From Petasospora fabianii (Eukaryota > Ascomycota > Saccharomycetes > Phaffomycetales > Wickerhamomycetaceae): a DNA stretch of 64,000 nt. This document shows positions 47,801-57,826 of this stretch, piece after piece (the stretch's first letter is position 1; each line of letters begins with the position of its first letter). The position numbers and the translations under genes are program-made. The stretch lies in NCBI GenBank assembly GCA_022641835.1, contig CP048718.1:434001-498000 (forward strand), read 5' to 3'. The notes beneath the pieces are model-generated. The model was not told the DNA's origin and did not search any database. It worked only from the letters and a program-made list of their open reading frames with translations.

Positions 47801-47884
47801 AATCTGAGAGAAGTCATCCAGCAGCTCGCTGTCGTCCTCTTTGAAGCGATCCAGCAGCTCAGCCTTGGAAAGGTTGGGATCCAT
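44801..47884 (-). CDS. CDC15: Cdc15, kinase of the mitotic exit network
   Basis: STE20/MAP4K-like protein kinase that acts after Tem1 GTPase and before Dbf2-Mob1 in mitotic exit (S. pombe Cdc7). It has 1027 residues from the ATG at 47884; the open frame starts one codon earlier with GTG. The kinase domain is at about 152-404: IGKGAFANVYRA, AVKEIVI (catalytic Lys near 181), HRDIKAANILL, DFGVST, APEI. The first 150 residues are an extra Ser/Pro-rich extension with several SP sites, longer than the 24-residue S. cerevisiae leader. The C-terminal 600 residues are HEAT-like helices. It is convergent with nothing and shares its 5' side with LEM3's 3' end. Confidence 0.93.
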   Translation of the reverse strand: MDPNLSKAELLDRFKEDDSELLDDFSQIEESQLLQSPRFKRLQSSSPPRSNSSSPTKSGGSNENNSSLDVIPKLEYRKSNPLLRTPTKPKPSKIPLQPLNRRSSQSRFLPLSPSKSTHNKKLPEMRVSLTPAQRMEKKPGRLLNTNDILAQYEFKETIGKGAFANVYRAFNRQTGTDVAVKEIVIEDDDNILELMSEIDLLKVLKHKNIVKYHGFLRNEKKLFIFLEYCSGGSLRNMYKSSGPLKEEQVAKYMVSVLEGVIYLHDQGVVHRDIKAANILLTSKGDIKLTDFGVSTKETSKTIKTYSIAGTPNWMAPEIISMDGTTTASDIWSLGATIVELIAAEPLYSHLNEMAALHAIVTDKHPPIPQFISPLCRDFLMKCFEKQPKNRITAKELLQHEWLKTVVLGTPRKHPAVDSVVLQHKRVQSKNSIIENDFNSIKRHNTKKFLPMDVNTFKHSDTELHEFIENELVDEFGELNIKKQTRYSTNVFDPMTMKHSATEWDQVKRSLVLDPYDEDVVADAITHFKSTRDDIEAPFDVMMVSNMIQWLEGSETNEVAPQLELLETLMSRSVIITSWFVELGGLTTLTDLLGNEIPLNVRQNASKALLSAFESDATHLSTFVQSGCFKRCLRLLEEDCQVHPELVIFIIDVIYKSYQEAVVSISVLQLITLGYPNFLDWIAVLLLHFVNNDDLPSVNKIVSIICFTKGSPLLKPKPIFLNSVYKVHEKLNRTQQIKLLRFLKSFNTGELPESANLIKFLVKTMKRVANSKQFDNELLNLTCALIFNVCHLNPERQVDLIKNDSLPTFQKLMNSTLPCTEFIIPLLCGFASNEKLAAKIMKSETAIVENYTELLIDPVWQSNAMDALVSLHELIGGDKIPRLLLVGDCQFLVRGLLLKDTLNYELFLGRLNRFLSLYSTSMSINRIRLTLFNSDEVFSAIRQRIEKTKSDLVIQVDLFKLLKTLSTNNFTYANYQKLVDFVKTGKKTGVLLIDQMVSEIVTAQSNKENNLMAPPVFGIPDIISYTST

Positions 47885-48256
47885 CACAAGAGGTATGTGT
47901 GTGCTGTGTGCTGTGTATGCGAGTGTGTGCGTGTGGCGCGTGCAGCGCTGACTGGTAACAACGAGCTAGAGGTTCCAGTATGAAAGCCAAAACCCTCTGA
48001 TGTACCGAGTCGGCTATTTGAGTGAGTCTCTTTAAGAAGCAGCGGTGTAAGTAGTGTGGTGAAGCAAATGTGTAGTTAGTTTCAGATGCGATGTGAAGCA
48101 CAGTTCAAAATCAAAACAAACATTACCGCGAACCATCAGCGGGGTCTTCGAGACTCGACTCTAACGCGCAATCAAGGTACAACCGAAGATCTAAGTGTCA
48201 TTAATGTGAAATTGTGTGTCATAAATAGTGTACAAAGGCTATCAAGGGCTTGAGTC
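47885..48256. other. Intergenic, CDC15 promoter and LEM3-type gene 3' end
   Basis: This 372-bp region contains a GTGTGTG-rich patch next to the CDC15 start (47900-47940) and GC-rich CGCGTGCAGCGC. No TATA box was seen near CDC15. No gene. Confidence 0.5.
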
Positions 48257-49480
48257 TTACTTCAGCAGCTGTTCTTTCTCCAGATTCCAACTGAGTCTCG
48301 AGACGTCACCCGTCTTTCTTGGGAAGACAAGGTGTATGATAAGGAAAACAAGGCCAAGGATCAAGCAGATAGCACCAACAACAATCCAGCAAATACCCAA
48401 GAATGGGTTTCTTCCTCCAATTACGGATCTAGTGGTCAAGTAAATGGCTTTCTTACCGTCAAAGCCATCAACTGGCCAGTGCAATCCAACAGTAACCTGA
48501 TAAGTTCCAGCCTTGAGGACGTCATCATCGTTTCTTCTTGCCATCTTACTGAACTTTGGCAAGCCCGGTGTTTGCATCCAGTTCTGGAACTCAGACCAAG
48601 TAGAAATGTCTGGCATATTATCTTCTGTGTAACCATTTGGGAATTTCTTGACCCAGTTTGGCGGCGGAGCAACCTCTGAGGCATTGTACTTAGTCTTCTT
48701 GAATCTATTCTTGTTCGTAGCCCAGGCGATGCCAGAGTTGGTCATTTCATACTCATCTGAGGTATCATTGACACCGGAAAGAGATGTGAATGTGTCATTG
48801 AACAAAGAATTGGCAATGAGGCCACATGGGTAGTATCTGATACCATCGGCATTCTGAGAAAGGGGTTCACAGTTCTGACCAACAGTGTCCTTAATAGTGT
48901 GTAAGGATGCTCTCTTACCTTGAATCTGGTCCTCACTGTAAGATCTGGCAAAACGTCTGTGGTTAGCGTAAAAGTTCTCAATGTGATACATTAAGTAGAC
49001 GGCTGGGCCAATGTCATTAGGAATCTGGAACTGGAGTTCACAGAGTCCCTGCTCATCCTCATCTGTCTCGGTTTCGTTGATAGAGTACTTCCATTTTGGA
49101 GTAACCGTCATGTTTGTTTTGAAGTTTGCCTCGTAATTAGATTCGCCAACGTCCGAGAAGTAATCCTGTGATGCTAATTTAGCACAGTCTTGATAATAAA
49201 TCTTCATATCCTCAACTTTATAGGAGCCATAAAGCATACCAGCTCCAAGTGGGATAAGGAAGATGGCAAGCCCAATAAAAAGAGGGATAACATACTTCGG
49301 CGTAATGATCGGATGTACTGCCTTAAGTTTCTGCTGTGTGAAGTTGTTCTCCTTAGGTCTTCTATTCTTTTCTTTCACTTGCACCTCCTCTTCCTCACTA
49401 ACCGAGTCGGAGTCGGACTCGTGGCCGAGGTCTGGAGCCGGCGCGTTTTTCTTGAATATGTTACGTGCCTTGAGAGCCAT
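48257..49480 (-). CDS. LEM3: CDC50/LEM3-family flippase subunit
   Basis: Non-catalytic beta-subunit of P4-ATPase phospholipid flippases, needed for their exit from the ER and activity. It is 407 residues (Lem3 414, Cdc50 391). The cytosolic N-terminus carries the family KNRRPKENNFTQQKLKAVHPIITP motif, TM1 is at about residue 70-95, the exoplasmic domain has GLCELQFQIP, HRRFARSYSEDQI, a NADGIRYYPCGLIANSLFNDTF segment and several N-glycosylation sequons, and TM2 follows GGRNPFLGICWIV. The C-terminus DVSRLSWNLE resembles Lem3 more than Cdc50, but the paralogue choice is not certain. The open frame extends to 49522 from a TTG; I start at the ATG at 49480. Confidence 0.88.
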   Translation of the reverse strand: MALKARNIFKKNAPAPDLGHESDSDSVSEEEEVQVKEKNRRPKENNFTQQKLKAVHPIITPKYVIPLFIGLAIFLIPLGAGMLYGSYKVEDMKIYYQDCAKLASQDYFSDVGESNYEANFKTNMTVTPKWKYSINETETDEDEQGLCELQFQIPNDIGPAVYLMYHIENFYANHRRFARSYSEDQIQGKRASLHTIKDTVGQNCEPLSQNADGIRYYPCGLIANSLFNDTFTSLSGVNDTSDEYEMTNSGIAWATNKNRFKKTKYNASEVAPPPNWVKKFPNGYTEDNMPDISTWSEFQNWMQTPGLPKFSKMARRNDDDVLKAGTYQVTVGLHWPVDGFDGKKAIYLTTRSVIGGRNPFLGICWIVVGAICLILGLVFLIIHLVFPRKTGDVSRLSWNLEKEQLLK

Positions 49481-49800
49481 GGCCGTACGTGCAGTGTATT
49501 GTGTCGATGGCCTCTTGGACAAGCTGTTTGCTTACAAACTGAACTAGTTCGCTGACAACAGACACGCCTGCTAAAGCTGTAAATTGTTGTTGATCCGCGG
49601 GCCGAGAGCTTCGCCGCGCTATCGCCGGGATGTTAGTGCTGAATCTTACGCGAAGATGGCATCGGCAGCGTAAACTCTGGTCCAATGCTCCTCCAAAATT
49701 TTTGAAGGAAGTCGAGATGGAGGTCAACTGAAAAACACCACAGCAACACCTTTGACTACTTGTTAATACCCAACCGGCCGCAGAACCACCTAACCCCACA
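49481..49800. promoter_or_regulatory. Divergent LEM3/SUP45 promoter
   Basis: This 320-bp region contains GC-rich ATCCGCGGGCC and TCGCCGCGCTATCGCC near 49590-49625 and a short AAAATTTTTG (49697-49706). No TATA is obvious. No gene. Confidence 0.5.
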
Positions 49801-51123
49801 ATGGATCAGCAGCAGCAGGAAGAGGCTCAGAAGAACATTGAGATCTGGAAGATCAAGAAGTTGATCAAGGCCCTTGAGCAGGCCAGAGGTAACGGTACCT
49901 CCATGATTTCCCTCATCATTCCTCCAAAGTCTCAGGTGGCCTTCTACACAAAGATGCTCACCGATGAGTACGGTACTGCTTCTAACATTAAGTCCCGTGT
50001 CAACAGACAGTCCGTTCTTTCCGCCATCACATCTACACAGCAGAAACTCAAGCTTTACACCAGAGTTCCACCAAATGGTCTCGTCATCTACTGTGGTGAT
50101 GTTATCACAGAGGAAGGTAAGGAGAAGAAGCTCAACATCGATTTCGAGCCATTCAAACCAATCAACACGAAGCTCTACATGTGTGACAACAAGTTCCATA
50201 CCGAGGCTCTTTCTGAGCTTCTCGAAGCCGACGACAACTACGGTTTCATCATCATGGATGGTCAGGGTACCCTCTTTGGTCTGCTCTCTGGTAACACCAG
50301 AACCGTCATCACAAAGTTCACCGTCGACTTGCCAAAGAAGCACGGAAGAGGTGGTCAGTCCGCTGTCCGTTTCGCCAGATTGAGAGAAGAAAAGAGACAT
50401 AACTATATTCGTAAGGTCGCCGAAGTTGCCGTTCAGTGTTTCATTTCCAACGATAAGGTCAATGTCAACGGTCTTGTGCTCGCTGGTTCCGCTGATTTCA
50501 AGACAGATTTGAACAAGTCCGATTTGTTCGATCTCAGACTTCAACAGAAGGTCGTGAAGATTGTCGATATCTCCTACGGTGGTGAGAACGGTTTCAACCA
50601 GGCAATCGAGCTTTCTGCTGAGGCTCTCGCAAACGTCAAATTCATCCAGGAGAAGAAGCTTATCACTGCATTCTTTGACGAAATTTCACAGGACACTGGT
50701 AAGTTCTGTTACGGTATCTCTGATACCATGAAGGCATTGGAGGCTGGTTCCTGTGAGACCATCATTGTGTACGAGAACTTGGACGTGACACGTTATGTCT
50801 ACAAGGACTCAGAGGATAGAGAGATTGTTGTTTTCCATACAGCCGGTACCGAGGTTGATAAGACACAGTCTTTGGACAAGGACACTGGTGCCGAGATGGA
50901 GCTTTTGTCTGAGATGCCACTCCTCGAGTGGTTGGCAGAGAATTACCAGAACTTCGGTGCCACATTGGAGTTCGTCACTGACAGATCATCAGAAGGTGCT
51001 CAGTTCGTGACTGGTTTCGGTGGTATTGGTGCCATTCTCCGTTACGCCCTTAACTTTGAGCAGTTGACCGACGGCTCTGATGATGAATACTTTGATGACT
51101 CCGATGAAGATGCCTTCATCTAA
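49801..51123 (+). CDS. SUP45: eRF1, translation termination factor
   Basis: Class I release factor reading all three stop codons and triggering peptide release with eRF3. It is 440 residues (S. cerevisiae 437). Visible motifs: GTS loop at 32-34, NIKS at 62-65, YMCDNKF (126-132) for stop recognition, GGQ (184-186) for hydrolysis, and GTLFG. The C-terminal domain that contacts eRF3 ends in an acidic [11 protein letters not shown] tail. A short N-terminal Gln run (DQQQQEE) replaces the S. cerevisiae leader. Codon use is strongly biased (CTC/CTT/TTG for Leu), consistent with high expression. Confidence 0.97.
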   Translation: MDQQQQEEAQKNIEIWKIKKLIKALEQARGNGTSMISLIIPPKSQVAFYTKMLTDEYGTASNIKSRVNRQSVLSAITSTQQKLKLYTRVPPNGLVIYCGDVITEEGKEKKLNIDFEPFKPINTKLYMCDNKFHTEALSELLEADDNYGFIIMDGQGTLFGLLSGNTRTVITKFTVDLPKKHGRGGQSAVRFARLREEKRHNYIRKVAEVAVQCFISNDKVNVNGLVLAGSADFKTDLNKSDLFDLRLQQKVVKIVDISYGGENGFNQAIELSAEALANVKFIQEKKLITAFFDEISQDTGKFCYGISDTMKALEAGSCETIIVYENLDVTRYVYKDSEDREIVVFHTAGTEVDKTQSLDKDTGAEMELLSEMPLLEWLAENYQNFGATLEFVTDRSSEGAQFVTGFGGIGAILRYALNFEQLTDGSDDEYFDDSDEDAFI

Positions 51124-51425
51124 TCGAACATCACATAATAGATTATGTTCGATATTGTGATGCTTGCACTTGAAAAGGAACTACACTAATTGTTTAGAGT
51201 AATGTCCATGACCACGTTGATTTCTTGCGTTTTGAAAACTTTGTTGAAAACCATAGGTGTCGCTGGCAATCGTAGTTCATTAGCCGATGTGCCTTTTTGC
51301 GTCACTAACTCATTTGCGTCACGTCAGCAAAGGAGGGCCACACGCGGTTTGTGTTTTGTGTCAAATCCTTCGCCTGGTGGACATGTTGTATCAATTATTA
51401 AATTTCGATTTGTTCGTTCAATCGT
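51124..51425. other. Intergenic, SUP45 and PUS5-like 3' ends
   Basis: This 302-bp convergent region is AT-rich and includes both terminators. A spurious frame of 131 codons crosses it. No other feature is seen. Confidence 0.5.
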
Positions 51426-52328
51426 TCACTCATTACTATATATGACATTCAGGCCGTCGCCTTTAGACTCAAACTCCGTAGTGAAGTTGAGAAGAAGTTG
51501 CGAGATGTCGTTGGTGAAGTGGCCATCGTTGCCGAGAAATCCTGACCACATTGGGGCAGCATATACCGGTGGAATAAGACACTGATGCTCAGAAGAGCCT
51601 ATCTTGAGGTTCACGTAGGCGGAGTGTAATCCGACAGCTGACTCTGATCCAATTTCAATGCCTGAGGCGCCATACTTCACATCATTGATTAGTGGCCATT
51701 TGAGAATTTCACCAAAGTGTCTTCTGATTTGATGCTTTCTACCCGTTTCGAGTTCAATTATAGCGATGGTATACCCACCCGAAATTACCCATGGAAGAAT
51801 GAATCTGGTAGTTTCGATCCTACCATTGTCTGTCTTTGAATGCACGGTCCCTATGAGTCGTTGCCTTGATGGTGAGTGGCCCGTCTTGATGAGATCTTCC
51901 AATCTGAGGAGGCCAACATAACGTCTTGTGAGCTTATAACCTGAATTACCACCTTGCTTCAAGTTTCGAGAAATCATGGCAGCTGTTCTCTTATCTTTAG
52001 CGAATACAATCCCACCAGTGACACACTTATCGAGTCTGTGAACTCCTCGAATCTGTGGATCAATCTCGGATAGCATCGTTTGTAACCCCTTCCGTTGCCG
52101 CGTATGGTGAAGCCGTTTGGAGTCATCCTGGACTGGCACGCCACAATTCTTATTGATGACAATAAACTTGGGGTGATCCATCACGAGTTGAAAGTATTCT
52201 GAAAAGTCTTGGGGTAATGTCTGGATGGATCTCTTGAGGCCCATAGCTGCGTAGCGTGTCCTTGATTTGGGCCATGTGAAAACATATCGTATATATCCAC
52301 CAGAATATGAGGAAAATATGCCTCGCAT
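51426..52328 (-). CDS. PUS5: RluA-family pseudouridine synthase (PUS5-like)
   Basis: Pseudouridine synthase of the RluA family; in S. cerevisiae Pus5 modifies mitochondrial 21S rRNA. It has 300 residues (Pus5 254). The motif VHRLDKCVTGGIVFA contains the catalytic Asp100, and GRKHQIRRHF and PLINDVKYG are other family signatures. The first 35 residues (Arg/Ser/Tyr-rich, no acids) could be a mitochondrial presequence, which supports Pus5 rather than cytosolic Pus6/Pus9. A second ATG at residue 29 is possible. It is divergent from SCC2 with about 220 bp between. Confidence 0.8.
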   Translation of the reverse strand: MRGIFSSYSGGYIRYVFTWPKSRTRYAAMGLKRSIQTLPQDFSEYFQLVMDHPKFIVINKNCGVPVQDDSKRLHHTRQRKGLQTMLSEIDPQIRGVHRLDKCVTGGIVFAKDKRTAAMISRNLKQGGNSGYKLTRRYVGLLRLEDLIKTGHSPSRQRLIGTVHSKTDNGRIETTRFILPWVISGGYTIAIIELETGRKHQIRRHFGEILKWPLINDVKYGASGIEIGSESAVGLHSAYVNLKIGSSEHQCLIPPVYAAPMWSGFLGNDGHFTNDISQLLLNFTTEFESKGDGLNVIYSNE

Positions 52329-52402
52329 ATTCGAAACAGAGTGGTCTTCAAGTAGCAGGTGTTAGTAAAGCTGTCTTCATAGACCCCAAACCCATCACCA
52401 TG

Positions 52403-52408
52403 ACGCGT
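52403..52408. promoter_or_regulatory. MCB-type ACGCGT upstream of SCC2
   Basis: A palindromic ACGCGT, the MBF (Mbp1-Swi6) site, 144 bp before the SCC2 ATG. Several cohesion genes are MBF targets in S. cerevisiae. A nearby TCGCGCGCGCA (52437) is a weaker match. Confidence 0.45.
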
Positions 52409-52551
52409 AAAGAAGTGAGGTAGTGTATGAAGCTTTCGCGCGCGCATGCTTAATGTAGATCTTCTCGTCTGCCATCACACTCGAGTTACTTCCGAACCAC
52501 CATCAAACGCACCAAATAACGGGCGGTAAGCTCCCTGACCTTGTTTACAGA

Positions 52552-55500
52552 ATGGCTGACCCCAAGCGGTCACATCTGCCCCGAAATCTGCGTGAAGCAT
52601 TAGCGGGAACGCCGCTGACGTACATCGTTCCCTCCCAGCAGCGTGAGTTCCCATCCGATTCAACTTTTCACACTCAATGCTAACAATGTAATACAGTCGT
52701 CAAACATGTGCTCCCGCAGAACCAGCATATTCCAATCATTCCGGAGATTCATTCCACTGACTACAAGGATTACAGGTCCTTTCTGGATACCATGGACGCC
52801 ACTGAACAACGGCGTCTCGCGCAGGCGATGGGCATCGAGAAGGAGATGGCTGAACTGGATGTCTCGCTTGGTGTTTTGGCAAAACCGCTTTCTCATCTCA
52901 CTGAGGGACAGACCAACTCTACACACTCTCTTTTTGAAGGTCTGAGCGGTCTGGCTGCCGAAGTTGCTCACAATGTGGAACTCATCGATGAGGTTGAGCT
53001 CCGCAGTGCTGACGCGCTGGAGACCGCTTCCGCAAACACTTCTATGGCATCACACACCACATTGGACTCTGCCCCAACGACGACATCGATCCAAACTTCT
53101 GCTACAAAAGTTTCAGTACCACAGTCTATAAGGCAGCCCACGCAGCTACCACTCAAGAGAGATCCACTGATCTCACATGATCAAGACGCTCAGATCAAGA
53201 AACGCAAGACTGATATTGGCGTCGAGCATATGCAGATGGAATCCTTGGATTTGAAGACTCTTACAGAGCTTGTGCAAAGCCAGATTGGACTTACTGATGA
53301 AGATGCTGAGTACGAATCAAGTGATTTATGGATTGAGCTACCCAATACGGATCACATCTTGGCTGATAATGTCACTTCCCTTATTGGTAGTTTGCTTCAA
53401 AAAATCAGTCAAACAACTGTATCGGACCAAATACCATTCAATTGTCTTGATCGTATCCAACATTTGATGATGAAATCTGTGAAGTATGGTACTGAGATCG
53501 AATGGAGTGGGGAGGAGATTGTCGAAAGTAGTCAAGCTTTCACGCTTAGTGTGACAGTCTTGAAGTCTATCTCCGTCCTCCTTGCCGTGTTCAACTTGAA
53601 GAGAAAAGAGAAGAAATTATATCTTGATGATTATCTTACAGAGGCATTGGGATTCCTTTACAGGTTTGTCGAAGACTTTCTTACCAATATCAACACTAGT
53701 GCAAGCATGAAGTCCCACAGCTCCCTATCCATCATTAAGTACATCATTTTCCAGATCACAATTTATCTTACATCCAACCAAATCAATGACACGCTGATTA
53801 CCAAGCTTGAGTATATGTCTATGGCTATATTTTTTCACCAAGCTGACAAAGACTTCCTTTCATTCAAGTGGTATGTCATGTCATTACTCACGGCGATCTT
53901 TCAACACAGCCCAGACCAGAGGTCTTTCATATTGGATGAGATCGTGACAAGCATGGATAAACTCCCTACACAAAAGGCTTCTTGCAGGCAAGTGGCACTT
54001 CAAAACGGTGTCAATGTCCAACTTGTAACAATATTGATTTTGAATCTGTTCAACACCCTAAATCTCCAATCTGTCTCATACTCCAACGAACTTCTCTTGT
54101 CCAACAAGGCACTTCATGTTCATGAGAAAGCTGAAAGAATCAAAGAGGATCAGAGGTTCTTAGATATTTCGGCTGCGGTGAAGAAAGATCGAGAGAATTT
54201 GTCTAGCTCTGTTGCATCATCACTTATTACTAAGCTTACCACAAGTCCTAGTGCCAACTCTAAGGCGTTATTTGAGTTATTCTTGCAGGATTTGCTTTCA
54301 CTTGTTTCGCTTCCAGAGTATCCAGCTGCTGAAACACTTCTCTTTGAGATCACCAAGTATGCCTTGTACAACTCTGAGAATCAGTCAGTCATTGCCGAGA
54401 CTCATTTGATGGAGATGATTGGACTTATCGGTTCGAAGATGCTTATGATCCGTGGCCCAGATGACCCACCGCAGAGAGCCATAATTGACATGCTGGAGGC
54501 GAATGCCACTATCTTCACCTACCTCAATAACTCTCGTACTGACACCACAAACATGGGATCTGCTGACTTGTTCCTTGCCAAATGGGTTGATGCGTTGATT
54601 GCTGACAGTCATGCTCCGGAGGTGATCGCTGATGACAGAACAATGAACGCTCTCAATGAATTACTTATTGGGTACTACACGGGAAAAAAGACCAGTGTGT
54701 ATGGGCTGGTTGGCGATGTCAAGAATGAAGCCTTCGTGAAAGACACATATCGAGACATTCTTCTTTACAGCAATTTCATTTCACTCTACCAAAATGTTTT
54801 GAACCACTTGTTGAGTTCGGTTGACCACCCAAAAGTCAAGACCAGAACCAAGGCTTTAAAGAACCTCTCGCTAATAATTGCCCAGGACGACCGTTTCATC
54901 AATGTTCCTCAAGTTAAGGCTTCCTTGTCGAGTCGTATTGCTGATTCATCGCCGCTGGTGAGGCACGCTGTCCTTGATATCTTCTACACTTGCATCTCTT
55001 CCAAACCATGGATGATCCCCGACTTCTACCAGAATGTTGTCCTCACGAATGATAAAGCTGTGTCTGTGAGAAAGAAGTCCATTGACATCGCACTGAGAAT
55101 CATGGAAAAGAGTGACGATTCTGAAATCCAGATCTATGTCTTCGAAAGGGTTTTCAAGAGACTAGAAGATGATGAGGAGAGTGTTCTGGAGCATGTTCAA
55201 CAATTTTTATTGAATTTGTTCCTGCTGAAAGGTCCTATCAAGCACTCAGACTCAGACTCCACACGGGCTATAAAGCAACTTTGCCACTTGTTGCTTGGTC
55301 TCATTTCCAAATCTTCTAAGAACAGGGATTTGTTCGAGGTGTTCCTTGCAGATGACATTATCAGGGTGACAGAACAGAACAAACATTTCCATGATCAATT
55401 GCTCTCTGTGTGCTCACAAGTTGTTGAGATGATGTTTTCTTTGGTTATCAATGGGATTGATACGACTGACCAAACCAAGGTTGGAAATTGCCTTGGTTTG

Positions 55501-57171
55501 CTCTCTATTTTCTCCAAATCTGAGATCCCCTTGATCAACCAAGAACAACTTTTGTCACTTCACCCATACTTGACCAATGATGTTAGTGGTACTTCCACGA
55601 CTTACTACTCGTTGGTGATTTTAAGAAACACATTAGCACACACCAATTCCTTGAGGGAGCAGTTCTTGAACAGTGCCCAGTCCTCGTTGTTGACACGCCT
55701 TACAAAGTTCAACGTGAAGGAGTTGGATGAAGCGATGGCTTCCGTCTGGGCCCTTTCAGAGATGAAGGGTGATACCACAAAGATTGCCAACGCTGCCGCT
55801 TCTTGCTTATTGTTGATCAATCAACCGTTGGAAAAAGCGATGAGAAATGAATTGATAGAGAGTGATCCAAGAGCAGTGAGATTGCTCTACTTACTTGGTT
55901 GCTTTGGAAGATATTGTGATTTGGAGAAGAATAGAGATGTTTTTATGAGGCAGAAGAAGCTGGTTTTGAAGGAGAAGGAAACCATCTTGAGTTTGATCAC
56001 AAAGACTTTGTTGATTTTCACCAAACCGAAGGTGAACAGGCAGATCAGAAGAGTTGCTATCAAGAACTTGATTCAGGTTGCCACTACACATTCCAAGTTG
56101 TTTATGAGTGAACAGGTTTTGAAAGTGTTGGATTCAGAATTCCTTGGGGATAAGGATGATTTCAAAGTTGTGATGATACAAGGGTTGTTGGAGTTCTTTG
56201 AGACTGAGGAGAAGGACGTGTTGAGGAAGTCAAGGCTCAAGAAGTCTTCCTCAACAAGTATTGATGTCCATGTTTTCCATGGTGATTCCAAGCTTTTTGA
56301 GAGCGATGGTATCTGTGCCTCACTTGTTCAAAGATACATGACGCCAGTGTTAGAACTCTGTCTCTCTGCTGATACCGATACCTCTTTGCTCGCTGTTAAG
56401 TATTTGAGATTTGTGGTTAACTTGGGGTTTGCCAATCCACGAATCTGCATTCCAACGATTATTGCCCTTGAGGCGTCTCCTGTGTCTTTTATCAGGATGG
56501 TTGGTGTTGAATTACACAGAGAACTTCATCAGCGTCATGAGAGTTTGATTGATACTTCATACATTCATGGTCTCAAGGAAGCTGTGAGATATCGCTTGAA
56601 GATGAGTGATGATGAGTCTATTCACGGTTCGGGTCATGATTTCTTTACAAGATTTTTCAGTGTCTTGGATGATTCGAAAACGTCTCGAAAGCGTCTCTTG
56701 ACGCAATTTGTCAAGTCACTAAGCTATAACGGTGAAAACATCACATTGGATGATGTTAAATTCTTGATGAACTACACGGGATTCCTGTGTCCGAGCATTT
56801 TGGAGTGTGAATTGACCTCATTTGACGAAATATTTATTCTCATTGATGGAATTGAACTTGGTCTCCAGTCGCATGATACACAAATCAAGCCACTATTAAC
56901 TCAAGTCATGGCAGATCCAGCAAGTCAAGAAACACCAGATAGCATGACCAAACTTGATATGCAGGCAACTATGCTTCTCACATTGCACAAATTTATCAAT
57001 GGACTTCGATATGCATATCGAATCGGCCATAACGTTGATAAGACGGAGATTAAGACTCATGTTAAACCCAAATTACACGAACGCCAAGTGATCAAATGGC
57101 CCAAGTATAAACCTGGATTAGAGATGCTCAATAGTGGTGTGTTTGAAGAGCTCTTACGAGAGATTGGTTAG
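52552..57171 (+). CDS. SCC2: Scc2, cohesin loader
   Basis: HEAT-repeat protein that with Scc4 loads cohesin onto chromosomes and stimulates its ATPase (human NIPBL). Exon 1 is 52552-52642 (MADPKRSHLPRNLREALAGT start), intron 52643-52696, exon 2 52697-57171; the joined protein is 1521 residues (S. cerevisiae 1493). The apparent start in exon 2 is a GTG, which is just an internal Val. The N-terminal 200 residues are the Scc4-contacting segment and a linker; helical repeats follow, including VKTRTKALKNLSLII and SSPLVRHAVLDIFYTCISSKPW in the hook region. The SDH4-CSN9-NVJ3-SCC2 order of S. cerevisiae is broken here by about 12 kb between NVJ3 and SCC2. Confidence 0.93.
52643..52696 (+). other. 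SCC2 intron
   Basis: A 54-nt intron, the shortest in the window: donor GTGAGT, branch TGCTAAC (52678-52684), acceptor ACAG 12 nt on. It joins in phase 1 (CAG CAG C / TC), giving QQLVKHVLPQN. Confidence 0.85.
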
Positions 57172-57268
57172 TTTAGCTTACATTGCTATAATGAATTGAA
57201 TGACACAAAGAACTTAATATATTTGTATTTGCCGCAATGTATCAGGTAAAACCTGTGGCACCAGTTGC

Positions 57269-57780
57269 TCATCTTCGATTATCGTCCCTAGGCGGAGTAG
57301 ACCCTGAGGAGGTATTACCTCTCATGACATACCCTGCTTGTTGTGGTGTATGCATCATGTGTCCTGATAAGTGTTGGATGGCGAGTGGTTGGGGTTGATA
57401 GTGGGAATAGGGTAGTTGATACATCATCATTGGACAAGATGTGTATTGTGGTGGATATATCGGTACTTGGGTATAATGAGGATGATGGAGATGATGCTGT
57501 TGTTGTGGTTGTGGTGGGATATGATTGTGGGAGAGGGAGGGTAGATATATCGGTTGTGACGATGGGAGGGGTATCTGTAGTTGTCGATGTTGGTGTTGGT
57601 CAAAATGGATCGGTTGCATAGATTGTTGATGTTGTGGCCGCATATGATATGCTTGTTGCTGTGGTTGTTGATGATGGTGATGAAGATGAAGACGGGTATG
57701 ATCGTATGGGGTTGATGGTGATGAAGAATGTGAGAAGTCAGTGCGTTGAAGTTTATTTAGATTTCGATTGTGTGGTGATC

Positions 57781-57826
<46 letters not shown>

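Noticed and set aside
48332-48679. 115-codon plus-strand frame inside the LEM3-type gene
   Set aside because: Shadow of a well-supported gene on the other strand.
50281-50283. Possible CUG reassignment: an eRF1 codon CTG aligns with Ser in S. cerevisiae
   Set aside because: That site is variable between species. CTG codons at 36691-36693 (Sdh4 KKLW, Leu in S. cerevisiae) and 31944-31946 (Vps26 HDL, Leu in yeast and human) fit leucine. A genome-wide test and the tRNA-CAG gene would decide.
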